Assembly (NCBI RefSeq): GCF_900156825.1
Contig: NZ_FTOV01000003.1
Location: forward strand, 62,001 to 126,000
Source of the DNA: Chryseobacterium gambrini
GTDB taxonomy: Bacteria; Bacteroidota; Bacteroidia; Flavobacteriales; Weeksellaceae
DNA: 64,000 nt
Direction: 5' to 3'
Part shown: positions 1-8,595 of the stretch, piece after piece
Layout: every line of letters starts with the position of its first letter
Numbering within the stretch: position 1 is the first letter of the stretch
Translations under genes and position numbers: made by a program
Notes under the pieces: model-generated
Database searches by the model: none
Told to the model about the DNA's origin: nothing
Seen by the model: the letters and a program-made list of their open reading frames with translations, nothing else

Positions 1-1563
1 ATCGAAACCATAGATCCTTTCGGATACGGTTCTAAAGATAAGAAAGAGAAATCCAGATGGTACGACTGGTTTACCAATCATCTTCACTCCAATACAAGAA
101 TTTCCACGGTTAACAATTATTTACTTTTCCAAAAAGGAGAGGAATACAATGCCCAGAAAATCTACGAATCTGAACGTTTGCTGAGAACAATGCCTTTTAT
201 CAACAGAGTGAACATCAGTATTTCCGACAGTACTTCCACCAAAGATTCTATCGATGTTATCGTAAAAGTGCTGGATTCATGGAGTCTGAAACCCAGAGCA
301 AGCTATTCCGGAAGTAAAATCGGGTTAGGCGTTACCGAAGAAAATTTTCTCGGTCTGGGACATGATTTAAGTTTTCTGTACCGGAACGATTCCAAAGAAA
401 AACAGAATTATTTACTCGGAAGTTACACCGCATACAATTTATGGGGTTCCTACATCAATGCACAGATTTTGGGAGAAAGGGATTTTGCCAGAAATGAAAG
501 AATCAGCCTCAGTGCAACGCGCGATTTTTTCTCTCCTTTAACGAAATGGGCAGGAGGATTTAATTTTGAATATTTTATGCGCCGGGTTTTGCTGCCTATA
601 GAATCCGAAACCGTTTTTCCTGAAGCTCAGATTAAAGTGTACAGTCAGGATTTATGGGGAGGTTACCAGATTCCCATTGCCTCAAAAACTTCAGAAAAAG
701 TTTCCAGCAATATTGCTTTAATCGGAAGATTTCAGAATTATCAGTACAAAGACAATCCTGCAATAGACAAGTACGATTACTTTACCTCTTACAGCAGTTT
801 TCTGGCGTCTGTAGGATTTATACAGCGAAAATTTTCTGTTCAGAAAAATATCTTTCAGTACGATCTTCCCGAAGATATTGCCTACGGAACTTCGGCGAGC
901 CTTACAGCGGGAGGTTTATCAAGAAGCAACAGAATCATTCCGTATGCAGGAATTTCCGTGGCATACGGAGATTTTACCGACATCGGATATTTCAGTGTGA
1001 GAGCGCAATTCGGAAGATTTTTCAATGAAGACAAGCAAAACCGCGAATCTTTCCGGTTAGATGGGACGTATTTCACGAATCTTATGGATTGGAAGTTTGC
1101 CAGAGCAAGGCACTTTTTTTCGCCCACATTAGCCTTGGGAAATCCACAGCACAACTATTCTTACAGAGACCGCATCAATCTCTCCGCAGGCGATGAGTTT
1201 CCGGTGTACAGTGCAGATTATATCGGGACAAAAAAACTCGTTCTGCGATATCAGCTTCAGCTTTTCGTTAATAAAACCTGGAAAAACTTTCATTTCAGTC
1301 CTTACTTAACAGCAGCAGCAGGCTGGTTGGCAATGCCCGATGAAAAATTATTAAAAACAAACGTCAATACAAAAATAGGAATCGGTGTTCTCATTAATAA
1401 TCCTTTTCTGGTCTTCAACCGCATCCAGATTTCCTTCACCTATTATCCAAAAGTTCCTTTTGACAATAATTCATTGTTCGATTTCAACAGCAACCGGAAC
1501 AACCTTTTGCCAATGAACGGCTTTACAACAGACATTCCGCATTTCGTGAATTTTGGAAATTAA
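1..1563 (+). CDS. Outer-membrane beta-barrel protein with POTRA-like domain, 5' end outside window
   Basis: The reading frame is open from base 1, so the gene starts upstream and only its last 520 codons are present. Roughly the first 90 visible residues look like a POTRA unit (a YLLFQKGE turn, then an ERLLRTMPFI helix and a strand). After that come alternating aromatic and polar strands typical of a beta-barrel, and the protein ends in a short FVNFGN strand. This is the architecture of Omp85/BamA-type or surface-antigen proteins, which insert or secrete proteins at the outer membrane. The substrate cannot be told. lepA follows 90 bp downstream with its own promoter. Confidence 0.7.
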   Translation: METIDPFGYGSKDKKEKSRWYDWFTNHLHSNTRISTVNNYLLFQKGEEYNAQKIYESERLLRTMPFINRVNISISDSTSTKDSIDVIVKVLDSWSLKPRASYSGSKIGLGVTEENFLGLGHDLSFLYRNDSKEKQNYLLGSYTAYNLWGSYINAQILGERDFARNERISLSATRDFFSPLTKWAGGFNFEYFMRRVLLPIESETVFPEAQIKVYSQDLWGGYQIPIASKTSEKVSSNIALIGRFQNYQYKDNPAIDKYDYFTSYSSFLASVGFIQRKFSVQKNIFQYDLPEDIAYGTSASLTAGGLSRSNRIIPYAGISVAYGDFTDIGYFSVRAQFGRFFNEDKQNRESFRLDGTYFTNLMDWKFARARHFFSPTLALGNPQHNYSYRDRINLSAGDEFPVYSADYIGTKKLVLRYQLQLFVNKTWKNFHFSPYLTAAAGWLAMPDEKLLKTNVNTKIGIGVLINNPFLVFNRIQISFTYYPKVPFDNNSLFDFNSNRNNLLPMNGFTTDIPHFVNFGN

Positions 1564-1626
1564 AAAGGCTTAAAATTAAATTTTTGTTCTTCAAAATTTA
1601 CACTAAGGAATTATCCTGCATTTTGT

Positions 1627-1634
1627 TATCTTTG
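1627..1634 (+). promoter_or_regulatory. lepA promoter -7 box
   Basis: TATCTTTG matches the Bacteroidota -7 consensus TAnnTTTG and lies 19 bp before the lepA ATG, giving a very short leader. I see no clear -33 TTG at the expected distance. Confidence 0.55.
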
Positions 1635-1653
1635 CAAATTACAAGATTCTTAA

Positions 1654-3450
1654 ATGAAAAACATACGAAATTTTTGCATAATCGCCCACATCGACCACGG
1701 TAAAAGTACTTTGGCAGATCGTCTTTTGGAATATACCAATACGGTGACTCAGAGAGAATTGCAGTCTCAGACACTGGATGATATGGATTTGGAGAAAGAA
1801 CGTGGAATTACCATAAAATCCCACGCGATCCAGATGGATTATGAATACAAAGGAGAAAAATATATTTTAAACCTTATTGATACACCGGGACACGTAGATT
1901 TTTCTTACGAAGTTTCCCGTTCCATTGCTGCCTGCGAAGGAGCGCTTCTTATTGTAGATGCGGCACAGAGTATTCAGGCACAGACAATCAGTAATTTATA
2001 TTTAGCACTGGAAAACGATTTAACCATCATTCCTATTCTGAATAAAATCGACCTTCCTTCCGCAAATCCTGAAGAAGTAACCGACGAAATCATGAACCTG
2101 ATCGGTTGCGACTATGAAGATGTTTTAAGGGTTTCCGGTAAAACAGGAGAAGGAGTTCACCATTTGCTTGAGCAGATTGTAGAAAGAATTCCGGCTCCGG
2201 TAGGTGATCCGAATGCTCCGCTTCAGGCTTTGATCTTTGATTCGGTTTATAACCCGTTCAGAGGAATTGAGGCTTATTTTAAAGTGGTAAACGGAAGTAT
2301 TTCTAAAAACGAAAAAATTAAATTCTTCGCAACCGGAAAAGAATACGGAGCCGATGAGGTAGGAACACTGAAATTGAAACAGGTTCCTAAGAAATCGGTA
2401 GAATGTGGAGATGTAGGATATCTGGTTTCCGGAATTAAAGATGCTAGAGAAGTAAAAGTAGGGGATACAATCACTTCTTTTGAAAAACCTGCAGCAGGAC
2501 CGATTGAAGGTTTTGAGGAAGTGAAACCAATGGTTTTCGCCGGAATTTATCCGATTGATTCTGAGGATTTTGAAGAATTAAGATTCTCTCTTGAAAAATT
2601 AAGACTGAATGATGCTTCTCTGGTTTTCGAACCTGAAAGTTCTGCGGCGCTTGGTTTCGGTTTCCGTTGCGGATTCTTAGGAATGCTTCACATGGAAATC
2701 GTTCAGGAAAGACTGGACAGAGAGTTCAACATGAACGTGATTACCACGGTTCCCAACGTATCTTACTTCGGATATACCAAAAAAGAACCTGAAGTTCCGA
2801 TTATGATTAATAACCCATCGGAAATGATGGATCCTACCACGATGGACAGAGTAGAAGAACCTTATATCAAAGCTTCTATCATTACAAAATCTGATTTTGT
2901 GGGTTCGGTAATGACGCTTTGTATTGAAAAAAGAGGAGAAATTGTTAACCAGAGTTACCTGACTTCAGACAGGGTAGAATTAATCTTCAATATGCCTTTG
3001 GCTGAGGTGGTTTTCGACTTCTACGACAGGCTGAAATCTATTTCTAAAGGGTATGCTTCATTCGATTATCATCCGATTGGTTTCAGAGCTTCTAAGCTTG
3101 TAAAAATGGACATCCTGATCAACGGAGATATGGTGGATGCTTTATCTTCATTGATTCACGATTCGAACGCCTATTACATTGGTAAGAAAATGTGTGAAAA
3201 ACTTCGTGAACTGATCCCGAGACAGCAGTTTGATATTGCCGTTCAGGCGGCTTTAGGAACGAAAGTTATTGCAAGAGAAACCATTAAAGCATTAAGAAAA
3301 GACGTTACCGCAAAATGTTACGGAGGAGATATTTCCAGAAAGCGTAAACTTTTGGAAAAGCAGAAAGAAGGTAAAAAGAAAATGAAGCAGATTGGTAGGG
3401 TAGAAGTACCGCAATCGGCGTTTATGGCTGTTTTGAAGCTGAATGATTAG
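1654..3450 (+). CDS. lepA: Elongation factor 4 (LepA), ribosome-associated GTPase
   Basis: LepA binds the translating ribosome and promotes back-translocation or remodelling under stress. The 598-residue length is standard for the family. Residues 11-19 hold the G1 motif AHIDHGKST, residues 76-80 the G3 motif DTPGH, and NKID follows near residue 130. The C-terminal third carries the LepA-specific basic domain, with [18 protein letters not shown] near the end. The start is the ATG 19 bp after a -7 box. A strong terminator hairpin follows, so it is probably transcribed alone. Confidence 0.97.
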   Translation: MKNIRNFCIIAHIDHGKSTLADRLLEYTNTVTQRELQSQTLDDMDLEKERGITIKSHAIQMDYEYKGEKYILNLIDTPGHVDFSYEVSRSIAACEGALLIVDAAQSIQAQTISNLYLALENDLTIIPILNKIDLPSANPEEVTDEIMNLIGCDYEDVLRVSGKTGEGVHHLLEQIVERIPAPVGDPNAPLQALIFDSVYNPFRGIEAYFKVVNGSISKNEKIKFFATGKEYGADEVGTLKLKQVPKKSVECGDVGYLVSGIKDAREVKVGDTITSFEKPAAGPIEGFEEVKPMVFAGIYPIDSEDFEELRFSLEKLRLNDASLVFEPESSAALGFGFRCGFLGMLHMEIVQERLDREFNMNVITTVPNVSYFGYTKKEPEVPIMINNPSEMMDPTTMDRVEEPYIKASIITKSDFVGSVMTLCIEKRGEIVNQSYLTSDRVELIFNMPLAEVVFDFYDRLKSISKGYASFDYHPIGFRASKLVKMDILINGDMVDALSSLIHDSNAYYIGKKMCEKLRELIPRQQFDIAVQAALGTKVIARETIKALRKDVTAKCYGGDISRKRKLLEKQKEGKKKMKQIGRVEVPQSAFMAVLKLND

Positions 3451-3485
3451 TGAAAGAGCCAAGTAAAAAGGCAAAAGATAAAAGT

Positions 3486-3516
3486 AAATCCGCAGAAATT
3501 TTTCTGCGGATTTTTT
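3486..3516. terminator. Terminator between lepA and the DUF1579 gene
   Basis: ATCCGCAGAAA pairs with TTTCTGCGGAT, followed by a T run on the plus strand and preceded by A residues. It can serve both convergent genes. Confidence 0.75.
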
Positions 3517-3531
3517 ATGAGATTAATATTT

Positions 3532-4170
3532 TTATTTTTTCGTGAACTTGATTTCCATTGTTTTAAATTCTTTTCCTGTTTTAGAATCCGGTCCGTACAT
3601 TTCCATTTTTTGGGTATTATCATCTACGAAAGTGAAAACTTCTCTTACCTCACAGTCTTTTCCGGGTCTTGATGGATCTGTCATTTTTCCTTTAAATTCA
3701 ATAGATTTTGTTGACGGATTCCAATCGCCTTCCATATTCATAATTCCTGTTCCCATATTGTCGATCCACGTACTTACAAATTTCTTTTTAGAATTGTCAT
3801 AAGCCAGAACGCTCATTCCTTCAAATGGCATTCCCATGAAGTTTCCTTTGTGATTGCTTACCTGATAACGACCATCGAAAACCATTTTGTTAGTAACTTC
3901 AGATTGGCTTATCATTGGTTTTCCGCCGTTTTCCATCCACATGGTATTTTCTCCAGACCAATTTCCGTCAGATTTTGCTAACATTTTGTGCATTTCTCCC
4001 GGAGTTGCATATTCTATCCAGGCTTTTGTTGCAGTTGCAGAATCAACTGGTTTCCATTCTTCATTGGTTAATGAATCTGTTTTATCTGAGTCTGTTTTTG
4101 CCACAGTTTTGCCTTTATCACAAGAGAAAAGTAGAAAAAAGGTACAAGCTGTAAAAAATAAATTTCTCAT
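3532..4170 (-). CDS. DUF1579-family lipoprotein
   Basis: The 212-residue protein begins with a signal peptide ending in the lipobox LLFSC (Cys16), so it is probably lipid-anchored. Residues 50-212 resemble DUF1579: a GEMHKMLAKSDGNWSG opening, then beta strands including GNFMGMPFEGMSVLAYDN and a C-terminal MEMYGPDSKTGKEFKTMEI strand. DUF1579 proteins have an unknown, possibly lipocalin-like, role. It is divergent from the NUDIX gene and shares a 124-bp intergenic region with it. Confidence 0.75.
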   Translation of the reverse strand: MRNLFFTACTFFLLFSCDKGKTVAKTDSDKTDSLTNEEWKPVDSATATKAWIEYATPGEMHKMLAKSDGNWSGENTMWMENGGKPMISQSEVTNKMVFDGRYQVSNHKGNFMGMPFEGMSVLAYDNSKKKFVSTWIDNMGTGIMNMEGDWNPSTKSIEFKGKMTDPSRPGKDCEVREVFTFVDDNTQKMEMYGPDSKTGKEFKTMEIKFTKK

Positions 4171-4238
4171 AATTGTTTAGTTTTAAGTTGATTATAAATT
4201 TAAATAAAAATTGTCTACAAAGAATAATTATTTTTATG

Positions 4239-4285
4239 TTGATATTGATGATTCAAAATTGTAACTTTGTGTATTCATAACGCAA
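4239..4285 (+). promoter_or_regulatory. NUDIX gene promoter with operator A
   Basis: TTG at 4239-4241 and TAACTTTG at 4262-4269 form a -33/-7 promoter with 20-bp spacing. The 19-bp near-palindrome TTGTGTATTCATAACGCAA at 4267-4285 overlaps the -7 box and the probable start of transcription. The same word recurs before the NADAR and SPFH genes. I infer that this is the autoregulatory site of the NUDIX/winged-helix protein encoded just downstream. Confidence 0.6.
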
Positions 4286-4294
4286 ATTAAAACA

Positions 4295-4990
4295 ATGGAG
4301 TCTCCAAAAAAATTACAGGATATAAAAGTGGCTGTAGATGCAGTAATTTTCGGATATTTTGATAAAAAAGATCTGCAGATCCTTCTCATTAAAAGAAATA
4401 TCGAGCCTTTCAAAGGAGGTTGGGCGCTTCCCGGAGGTCTGGTTTTGGATGATGAAAACCTTGATGATGCCGTAAAACGCGAACTCCATGAAGAAGCAGG
4501 AATAAAGCCCGATTTTTTGGAGCAGCTTTACACTTTTGGAAATGTAGGTCGCGATCCCCGAAACCGCGTTGTTTCCATCGCTTATTTAGGACTTGTCAAT
4601 CCATCCTATCATGAGTTGTTTGCCGATTCTGATGCCGAAGATGCACAATGGTTCAGCGTCAATCAGCTTCCAAAACTGGCTTTTGATCATCAATCCATTA
4701 TTGATATTGCCTTAAAAAGACTTCGCACGAAAATCCAGTATCAACCGATCGGTTTTAATCTTTTAAACGATGAATTTGCTTTTTCAGATCTTGAAAACCT
4801 ATACAAAACCATTATCGGTAAAGAAATAGACCGCCGTAATTTCCGCAAAAAGATCATGAGCTACGGATTGCTTAATGAAACCAACAATCTTAAAAAAGAA
4901 GGCAGCGGAAGACCCGGAAAACTCTTCACTTTTAATCAGGAAAAATACAAGGAACTGGAAGAGCAGGGATTTTATTTCGAAATCAAATAG
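4295..4990 (+). CDS. NrtR-like NUDIX protein with C-terminal winged helix
   Basis: The 231-residue protein has an N-terminal NUDIX fold and a C-terminal winged-helix region (about 150-231), the layout of NrtR regulators that sense ADP-ribose and repress NAD genes. The NUDIX box is complete: G48-x5-E54-x7-R62-E63-L-x-E66-E67-x-G69-I70, so ADP-ribose or related hydrolysis may be retained. Some Bacteroidota members of this architecture regulate arabinose genes instead. The position at the head of an NAD/ADP-ribose island, and a repeated operator at its own promoter and two island promoters, favour the NAD role. This is inference. Confidence 0.8.
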   Translation: MESPKKLQDIKVAVDAVIFGYFDKKDLQILLIKRNIEPFKGGWALPGGLVLDDENLDDAVKRELHEEAGIKPDFLEQLYTFGNVGRDPRNRVVSIAYLGLVNPSYHELFADSDAEDAQWFSVNQLPKLAFDHQSIIDIALKRLRTKIQYQPIGFNLLNDEFAFSDLENLYKTIIGKEIDRRNFRKKIMSYGLLNETNNLKKEGSGRPGKLFTFNQEKYKELEEQGFYFEIK

Positions 4991-5738
4991 TTTTTTTAAA
5001 CACAAATAGCACAAATATTTACACGAATTTTCATGAATGATTCTTTTGCGTTCGCTGTCATTCAGAATGAAGCGAAGCGGAATGAAGAATCTTTAAAAAT
5101 TAATTTGAGATTCTTTGAACTTCGTTCGCATCCCTTCAGGCTATGTCAGAATGACACATTGTGTGTAAATTTTACCCTCTATATTAATTGATTAAAAATT
5201 TGCGCCATTTGTGAAAAACATTTGCGCCATTCGTGTTTAAATAAAATCGGCTTATCAAGTCAATTACGATTCCAATTTCAATATCAATAGAAACGGACTT
5301 TAGTCCGTTCTTTCAATTAAAAGATTTCAAATCGCTTTAGCCTAAACATAAAACCAATAAATACTTGCGTCCTTTGTGAAAACATTTGTGCCCCCTTGTG
5401 TTTAAATGAAATAATTTCAAATCGGCTATAGCCAAAATCTAAAGCATAAATAAAATTTGCGCCATTTGTGAAAAACATTTGTGCCATTCGTGTTTAAATA
5501 AAATAATTTTTCAATTCAGAAATCTCAATTGGCTTTAGTCTAAACATAAAACCAATAAATACTAGTGTCCTTTGTGAAAAACATTTGTGCCCCTTGTGTT
5601 TGAATAAAATAATTTCAAACCGGTTATATCCAAAATCTAAAGCATAAATAAAATTTGCGCCATTTGTGAAAAACATTGGTGTCATTCGTGTTTAAAAAAA
5701 TAAATTTTTAACACTGAAAATCAATTAATTAAAATATT
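4991..5738. repeat. Intergenic repeat field before the NADAR operon
   Basis: This gap of about 750 bp has no credible gene. 5041-5160 is a repeat with inward-facing ends (CTGTCATTCAGAATGA near the left, TCAGAATGACA at the right). 5292-5309 is a perfect palindrome, AACGGACTTTAGTCCGTT. From about 5200 to 5700 five copies of a roughly 50-bp unit (CCATTTGTGAAAAACATT followed by CCATTCGTGTTTAAA) occur near 5201, 5364, 5456, 5559 and 5653. They alternate with two different linkers containing ATAAAACCAATAAATA or CCAAAATCTAAAGCATAA. Confidence 0.8.
5330..5703. repeat. Two tandem copies of a ~200-bp compound unit
   Basis: The block beginning GGCTTTAGTCTAAAC at about 5531 repeats the block beginning CGCTTTAGCCTAAAC at about 5332, at a period of about 200 bp, with scattered substitutions. 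The linkers are repeated too, so this is a tandem duplication and not a CRISPR array. Confidence 0.7.
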
Positions 5739-5757
5739 TAGCGTAAAAATAACACAA
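5739..5757 (+). promoter_or_regulatory. Operator B1 (distal) before NADAR
   Basis: TAGCGTAAAAATAACACAA matches the 19-bp word at the NUDIX promoter in both arms. A second TAAATTTG box at 5759-5766 follows it directly. Function is inferred from recurrence. Confidence 0.5.
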
Positions 5758-5763
5758 ATAAAT

Positions 5764-5811
5764 TTGGAAGATAAAATCAGATTCCTTTAAATTTGTGTAA
5801 AAATAACGCAA
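5764..5811 (+). promoter_or_regulatory. NADAR operon promoter with operator B2
   Basis: TTG at 5764-5766 and TAAATTTG at 5788-5795 form the promoter (21-bp spacing). TTGTGTAAAAATAACGCAA at 5793-5811 overlaps the -7 box exactly as at the NUDIX gene. The geometry, TAnnTTTGTGT running into the palindrome, is identical at both places. Confidence 0.6.
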
Positions 5812-5813
5812 TC

Positions 5814-6356
5814 ATGAAATATACATTAAATAATACCATCGAAAGATTTCATCAAAAAGAAAATCCGGAATTTCTTTTCTTTTGGGGACATACCGTGAAA
5901 GATGAAATTACAAAAGCCTGCTTCAGCCAGTGGTTTCCTTTTGAGTTTCAAGAAAACGGAAACATTTACAAAACAGCAGAACATTATATGATGGCCGGAA
6001 AAGCGAAATTATTTAATGATCATGAAGTTTTAGAGCAAATTTTAAAAGCAGAAACTCCGAATCAGGCAAAAAGTTTAGGCAGAAAAGTCAGAAACTTTGA
6101 TCCGGAAATCTGGAACAAACATAAATATGAAATCGTGAAACAGGGAAATTTTCTGAAATTTTCACAAAATGAAAAATTTAAAGAATTTCTGCTTTCAACA
6201 GGCAATACAATTTTAGTAGAGGCAAGTCCGTACGATAAAATCTGGGGAATCGGAATGCTGGAAACCAATGCAAAAGCAAAAGATCCTTCAAAATGGAATG
6301 GTGAAAATTTATTAGGATTTGCTTTAATGGAAGTAAGAGACGAATTAAGAGGGTAA
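5814..6356 (+). CDS. NADAR-domain protein (YbiA/RibX-like ADP-ribose N-glycosidase family)
   Basis: NADAR proteins act on ADP-ribose-linked substrates; characterised members remove ADP-ribose from guanine bases or cleave riboflavin precursors. The 180-residue protein shows the family pattern throughout: FFWGH near the start, SQWFPFEF, AEHYMMAGKAKLF, FDPEIWNKHKY, and the C-terminal IWGIGM...WNGENLLGFALMEVRD. An in-frame TTG at 5793 would add seven residues but lies inside the operator, so the ATG at 5814 is preferred. It is first in a run with the 2OG oxygenase (31-bp gap) and the SLOG-like gene. Confidence 0.88.
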   Translation: MKYTLNNTIERFHQKENPEFLFFWGHTVKDEITKACFSQWFPFEFQENGNIYKTAEHYMMAGKAKLFNDHEVLEQILKAETPNQAKSLGRKVRNFDPEIWNKHKYEIVKQGNFLKFSQNEKFKEFLLSTGNTILVEASPYDKIWGIGMLETNAKAKDPSKWNGENLLGFALMEVRDELRG

Positions 6357-6387
6357 AAACACAATAACCGTAAACCAATTAGAAATC

Positions 6388-6936
6388 ATGAAAAAAACAG
6401 AACTCCATCCTCAGATATTTTTAATAGAAAATTTCCTTTCGGATCAAGAATGCGATCATTATATTGAAATGACGAAGGATAAAGTCTTTGAGGAAGCGAA
6501 AATCAATATGAGAGGGCGCCAAGTCATGAGCAAAGGAATCCGAAACAATGACAGATTGATGATTTTTGATAATAATTTAGCCGAAAATCTTTATGAAAGA
6601 GCCATCGAATTTCTTCCTCAGATTCATGACAGTTATGAAGTTTCGGGATTTAATGAAATGTTCAGGATTTATAAATATTCTCCGGGACAGCAGTTCAAAA
6701 TGCATCACGATGGAAGCTACATCAGAAATGAAAATGAGAAAAGCTTCTATACCTTTTTAATCTATCTGAATGATGATTTTGAAGGCGGAGAAACAGAATT
6801 TGAACACTTGTTCACTGTAGCTCCGAAGAAAGGCTCTGCGTTGGTTTTCTATCATCCTTTGAGACATGAAGGAAAAACACTCATCAGCGGACAGAAATAT
6901 GTTTTAAGAACAGATGTAATGTATTTAAAGACTTAA
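6388..6936 (+). CDS. 2-oxoglutarate/Fe(II) oxygenase, prolyl-4-hydroxylase-like
   Basis: The 182-residue protein has the double-stranded beta-helix of P4H-type dioxygenases. The iron ligands appear as H106-x-D108 (in FKMHHDGSY) and H160 (in HPLRHEG), with R174 (YVLRTDV) placed to bind 2-oxoglutarate. GGETEF near residue 134 is also typical. The substrate is unknown. Because it sits between NADAR and a SLOG-like gene in one transcription unit, hydroxylation or oxidative removal of a nucleic-acid or protein modification is a reasonable guess, but only that. Confidence 0.85.
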   Translation: MKKTELHPQIFLIENFLSDQECDHYIEMTKDKVFEEAKINMRGRQVMSKGIRNNDRLMIFDNNLAENLYERAIEFLPQIHDSYEVSGFNEMFRIYKYSPGQQFKMHHDGSYIRNENEKSFYTFLIYLNDDFEGGETEFEHLFTVAPKKGSALVFYHPLRHEGKTLISGQKYVLRTDVMYLKT

Positions 6937-6938
6937 AA

Positions 6939-7343
6939 ATGAAAAAGATCTACGTTTCAGGAAACGGAAATGTATCCTGGGAAAAGTTTCAGCAGTTTTA
7001 TATTGAACCGTTAAAGAAATTCAACCTTGATGAGTGTGAGTTTATCATCGGAGATTTTTCGGGAGCCGATACATTAATGATGGAATTTTTAAAAGATAAA
7101 ACAGAGAAGGTAACCATTCTTCATGTTGGAAAAAGACCCAGATATTTTGCCAATTCTTTTAAAACAAAAGCGGAAAAATGGAAAGTTATCGGAGGATTTA
7201 CTTCAAATTATGAAAGAGATACCTTTGGAATTGATCTATGCACTCATTTTCTGGCGGTTGATTTCAATACCGATGAAAAAAGAAAAAGCGGAACATTAAA
7301 AAATATCGAAAAATGTTTTGCTCTGAATAAAATAAAAGTGTAA
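6939..7343 (+). CDS. SLOG/YspA-like Rossmann nucleotide-binding protein (tentative)
   Basis: The 134-residue protein starts 2 bp after the oxygenase gene. Residues 1-60 have a beta strand (KKIYVSGNG), a helix and then GDFSGADTLMMEFL, like the GxxxGaD helix of the SLOG/LOG/DprA superfamily. Near the C-terminus RDTFGIDLCTHFLAVDF followed by KSGTLKNIEKC resembles the 'RD..M...aD..la.....SGT..ti' ending of that fold. SLOG domains bind or process nucleotides, including NAD-derived signals, which suits this island. I could not confirm the family and give moderate confidence. Confidence 0.5.
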   Translation: MKKIYVSGNGNVSWEKFQQFYIEPLKKFNLDECEFIIGDFSGADTLMMEFLKDKTEKVTILHVGKRPRYFANSFKTKAEKWKVIGGFTSNYERDTFGIDLCTHFLAVDFNTDEKRKSGTLKNIEKCFALNKIKV

Positions 7344-7360
7344 AAAATTTTACCCATAAT

Positions 7361-7379
7361 TTGCGTAAAAAATACACGA
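7361..7379 (+). promoter_or_regulatory. Operator C before the SPFH gene
   Basis: TTGCGTAAAAAATACAC matches the reverse complement of operator A (TTGCGTTATGAATACAC) in both arms. It again overlaps a degraded -7 element (ATAATTTG at 7356-7363). The coding ATG is 35 bp further on. Confidence 0.5.
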
Positions 7380-7414
7380 AATTAATAAATTGTTTCACTA
7401 AAAATCATAAAGCT

Positions 7415-8419
7415 ATGTTTGGATTTACACACATCAAATTTGATTCTATGACGTACGTTCTTCATTTTAAAAATGGAAAGATCGCCAGAGAAGGAAGAGG
7501 TTTATCGTTCTTTTATTTCGCTCCCAATTCGTCTATTGTGGCGATTCCTTTGGGAAGCAACGATCTGCCGTTTATCTTTAATGAAAACACGAACGATTAT
7601 CAGACCGTGAAAATTCAGGGACAGATCAGCTATAAAGTGACCGATCCGAAAGCTCTTTCCAACACGCTGGATTTTACCGTGGACGGAGAAGGAGTTTACA
7701 AAAAGAATGACATTGAAAAGCTGAACCAGAGAATCATCAATCTCGCACAGACAGCGACTTCATCATTCATTCATCAGCTCAATTTAAAAGATGCTATCCG
7801 TTCTGCCAAACAGATTGAAGATCATATTCTGAAAGGATTAATCGATTCCGAATCCATAAAAAGCATGGGAATTGAAATTCTGGGAGCCAATATTTTAGCA
7901 GTTCAGACCACTCCTGAAATGGCAAGAGCTTTGGAAACGGAAACCAGAGAAAAACTGCAGCAGCAAGCCGATGAAGCGATTTATGAAAGAAGAAATTTTG
8001 CAGTGGAACAGGAAAGAAAAATCAAGGAATCTGAACTGAACACGGAAATTGCGGTTGAAGAAAAGCAAAAGCAGATTGAAGAAAAAAGGATGGAAACCGA
8101 AGTTCAGCAGGAAGAAAACAACAGAATCCTTCGTGAAATGAAAATTGCCGCCGATATTTCTGTAGAAAATCAGAGAAAAAAACTGATCGAGCAAAAAACG
8201 GAAAACGACAGAAAAGAAGCAGAAACTCAAGGTTATATTCTGGAAACTTCCTTAAAACCATACAAAGAAATCGACTGGAAAGTCCTCACTGCTTTGAGCG
8301 GAAGACAGGATGCGAGAAATAACATCGCTTTAGCATTCAGGGAATTGGCAGAAAATGCCGGAAAAATTGGAAACTTAAACATCAGTCCCGATTTGTTGGA
8401 TAGTATTTTGAAAAAGTAA
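7415..8419 (+). CDS. SPFH/band-7 (stomatin-like) protein
   Basis: The 334-residue protein has an SPFH domain over roughly residues 10-180 (including QGQISYKVTDPKALSNTLDF and SMGIEILGANILAVQTTPEMARALETE). A long charged coiled coil follows (about 185-280, rich in EQERKIKESELN and EEKRMETEVQQEE) and then a globular tail. SPFH proteins form ring-shaped scaffolds, usually at membranes. No transmembrane helix is visible here, so it may be soluble or peripheral. An upstream in-frame TTG at 7361 lies in operator C and is rejected; the ATG at 7415 starts the conserved sequence. It lies between island genes and shares their putative operator. Confidence 0.82.
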   Translation: MFGFTHIKFDSMTYVLHFKNGKIAREGRGLSFFYFAPNSSIVAIPLGSNDLPFIFNENTNDYQTVKIQGQISYKVTDPKALSNTLDFTVDGEGVYKKNDIEKLNQRIINLAQTATSSFIHQLNLKDAIRSAKQIEDHILKGLIDSESIKSMGIEILGANILAVQTTPEMARALETETREKLQQQADEAIYERRNFAVEQERKIKESELNTEIAVEEKQKQIEEKRMETEVQQEENNRILREMKIAADISVENQRKKLIEQKTENDRKEAETQGYILETSLKPYKEIDWKVLTALSGRQDARNNIALAFRELAENAGKIGNLNISPDLLDSILKK

Positions 8420-8489
8420 GAGGCTGGAAGAGGGAAGAAGGAAGTTGGAAGCATTTAACTGTCTCAAAAAAAGGATAAAATAGGTTATC

Positions 8490-8576
8490 GTCTTTGCTGA
8501 GCAGAGCGCCTTTGCGAACCTTAAAAACAGTTAGTAGTAAAATAAAAACTTTGCGGACTTTGTGTTAAAATAAAAA
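8490..8576 (+). repeat. Dispersed intergenic repeat, copy 1
   Basis: Shares the core TTTGCTGAG...GCGCCTTTGCGAAC, then TTAAAAACAGTTAGTAGTAA and CTTTGCGGACTTTGTGTTAA, with copies near 9603, 14531, 18435 and around the gene at 63525. Confidence 0.75.
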
Positions 8577-8595
8577 CTTCTGAATAATTAAAAAA

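Noticed and set aside
882..1154. Minus-strand 90-residue coding sequence
   Set aside because: It is the opposite strand of the outer-membrane protein gene and has no independent support.
5494..5685. Minus-strand 63-residue coding sequence
   Set aside because: It is entirely within the compound repeat and is explained by the repeat's open frames.
5200..5703. CRISPR array
   Set aside because: The repeated word recurs at a fairly even spacing, but the intervening 'spacers' are themselves repeated and there are no cas genes, so it is a tandem duplication.
5793..5813. TTG start for the NADAR gene
   Set aside because: The TTG is part of the operator and overlaps the -7 box, so it would be at or before the start of transcription.
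7361..7414. TTG start for the SPFH gene
   Set aside because: It lies in the putative operator, and the extra 18 residues are not SPFH-like.
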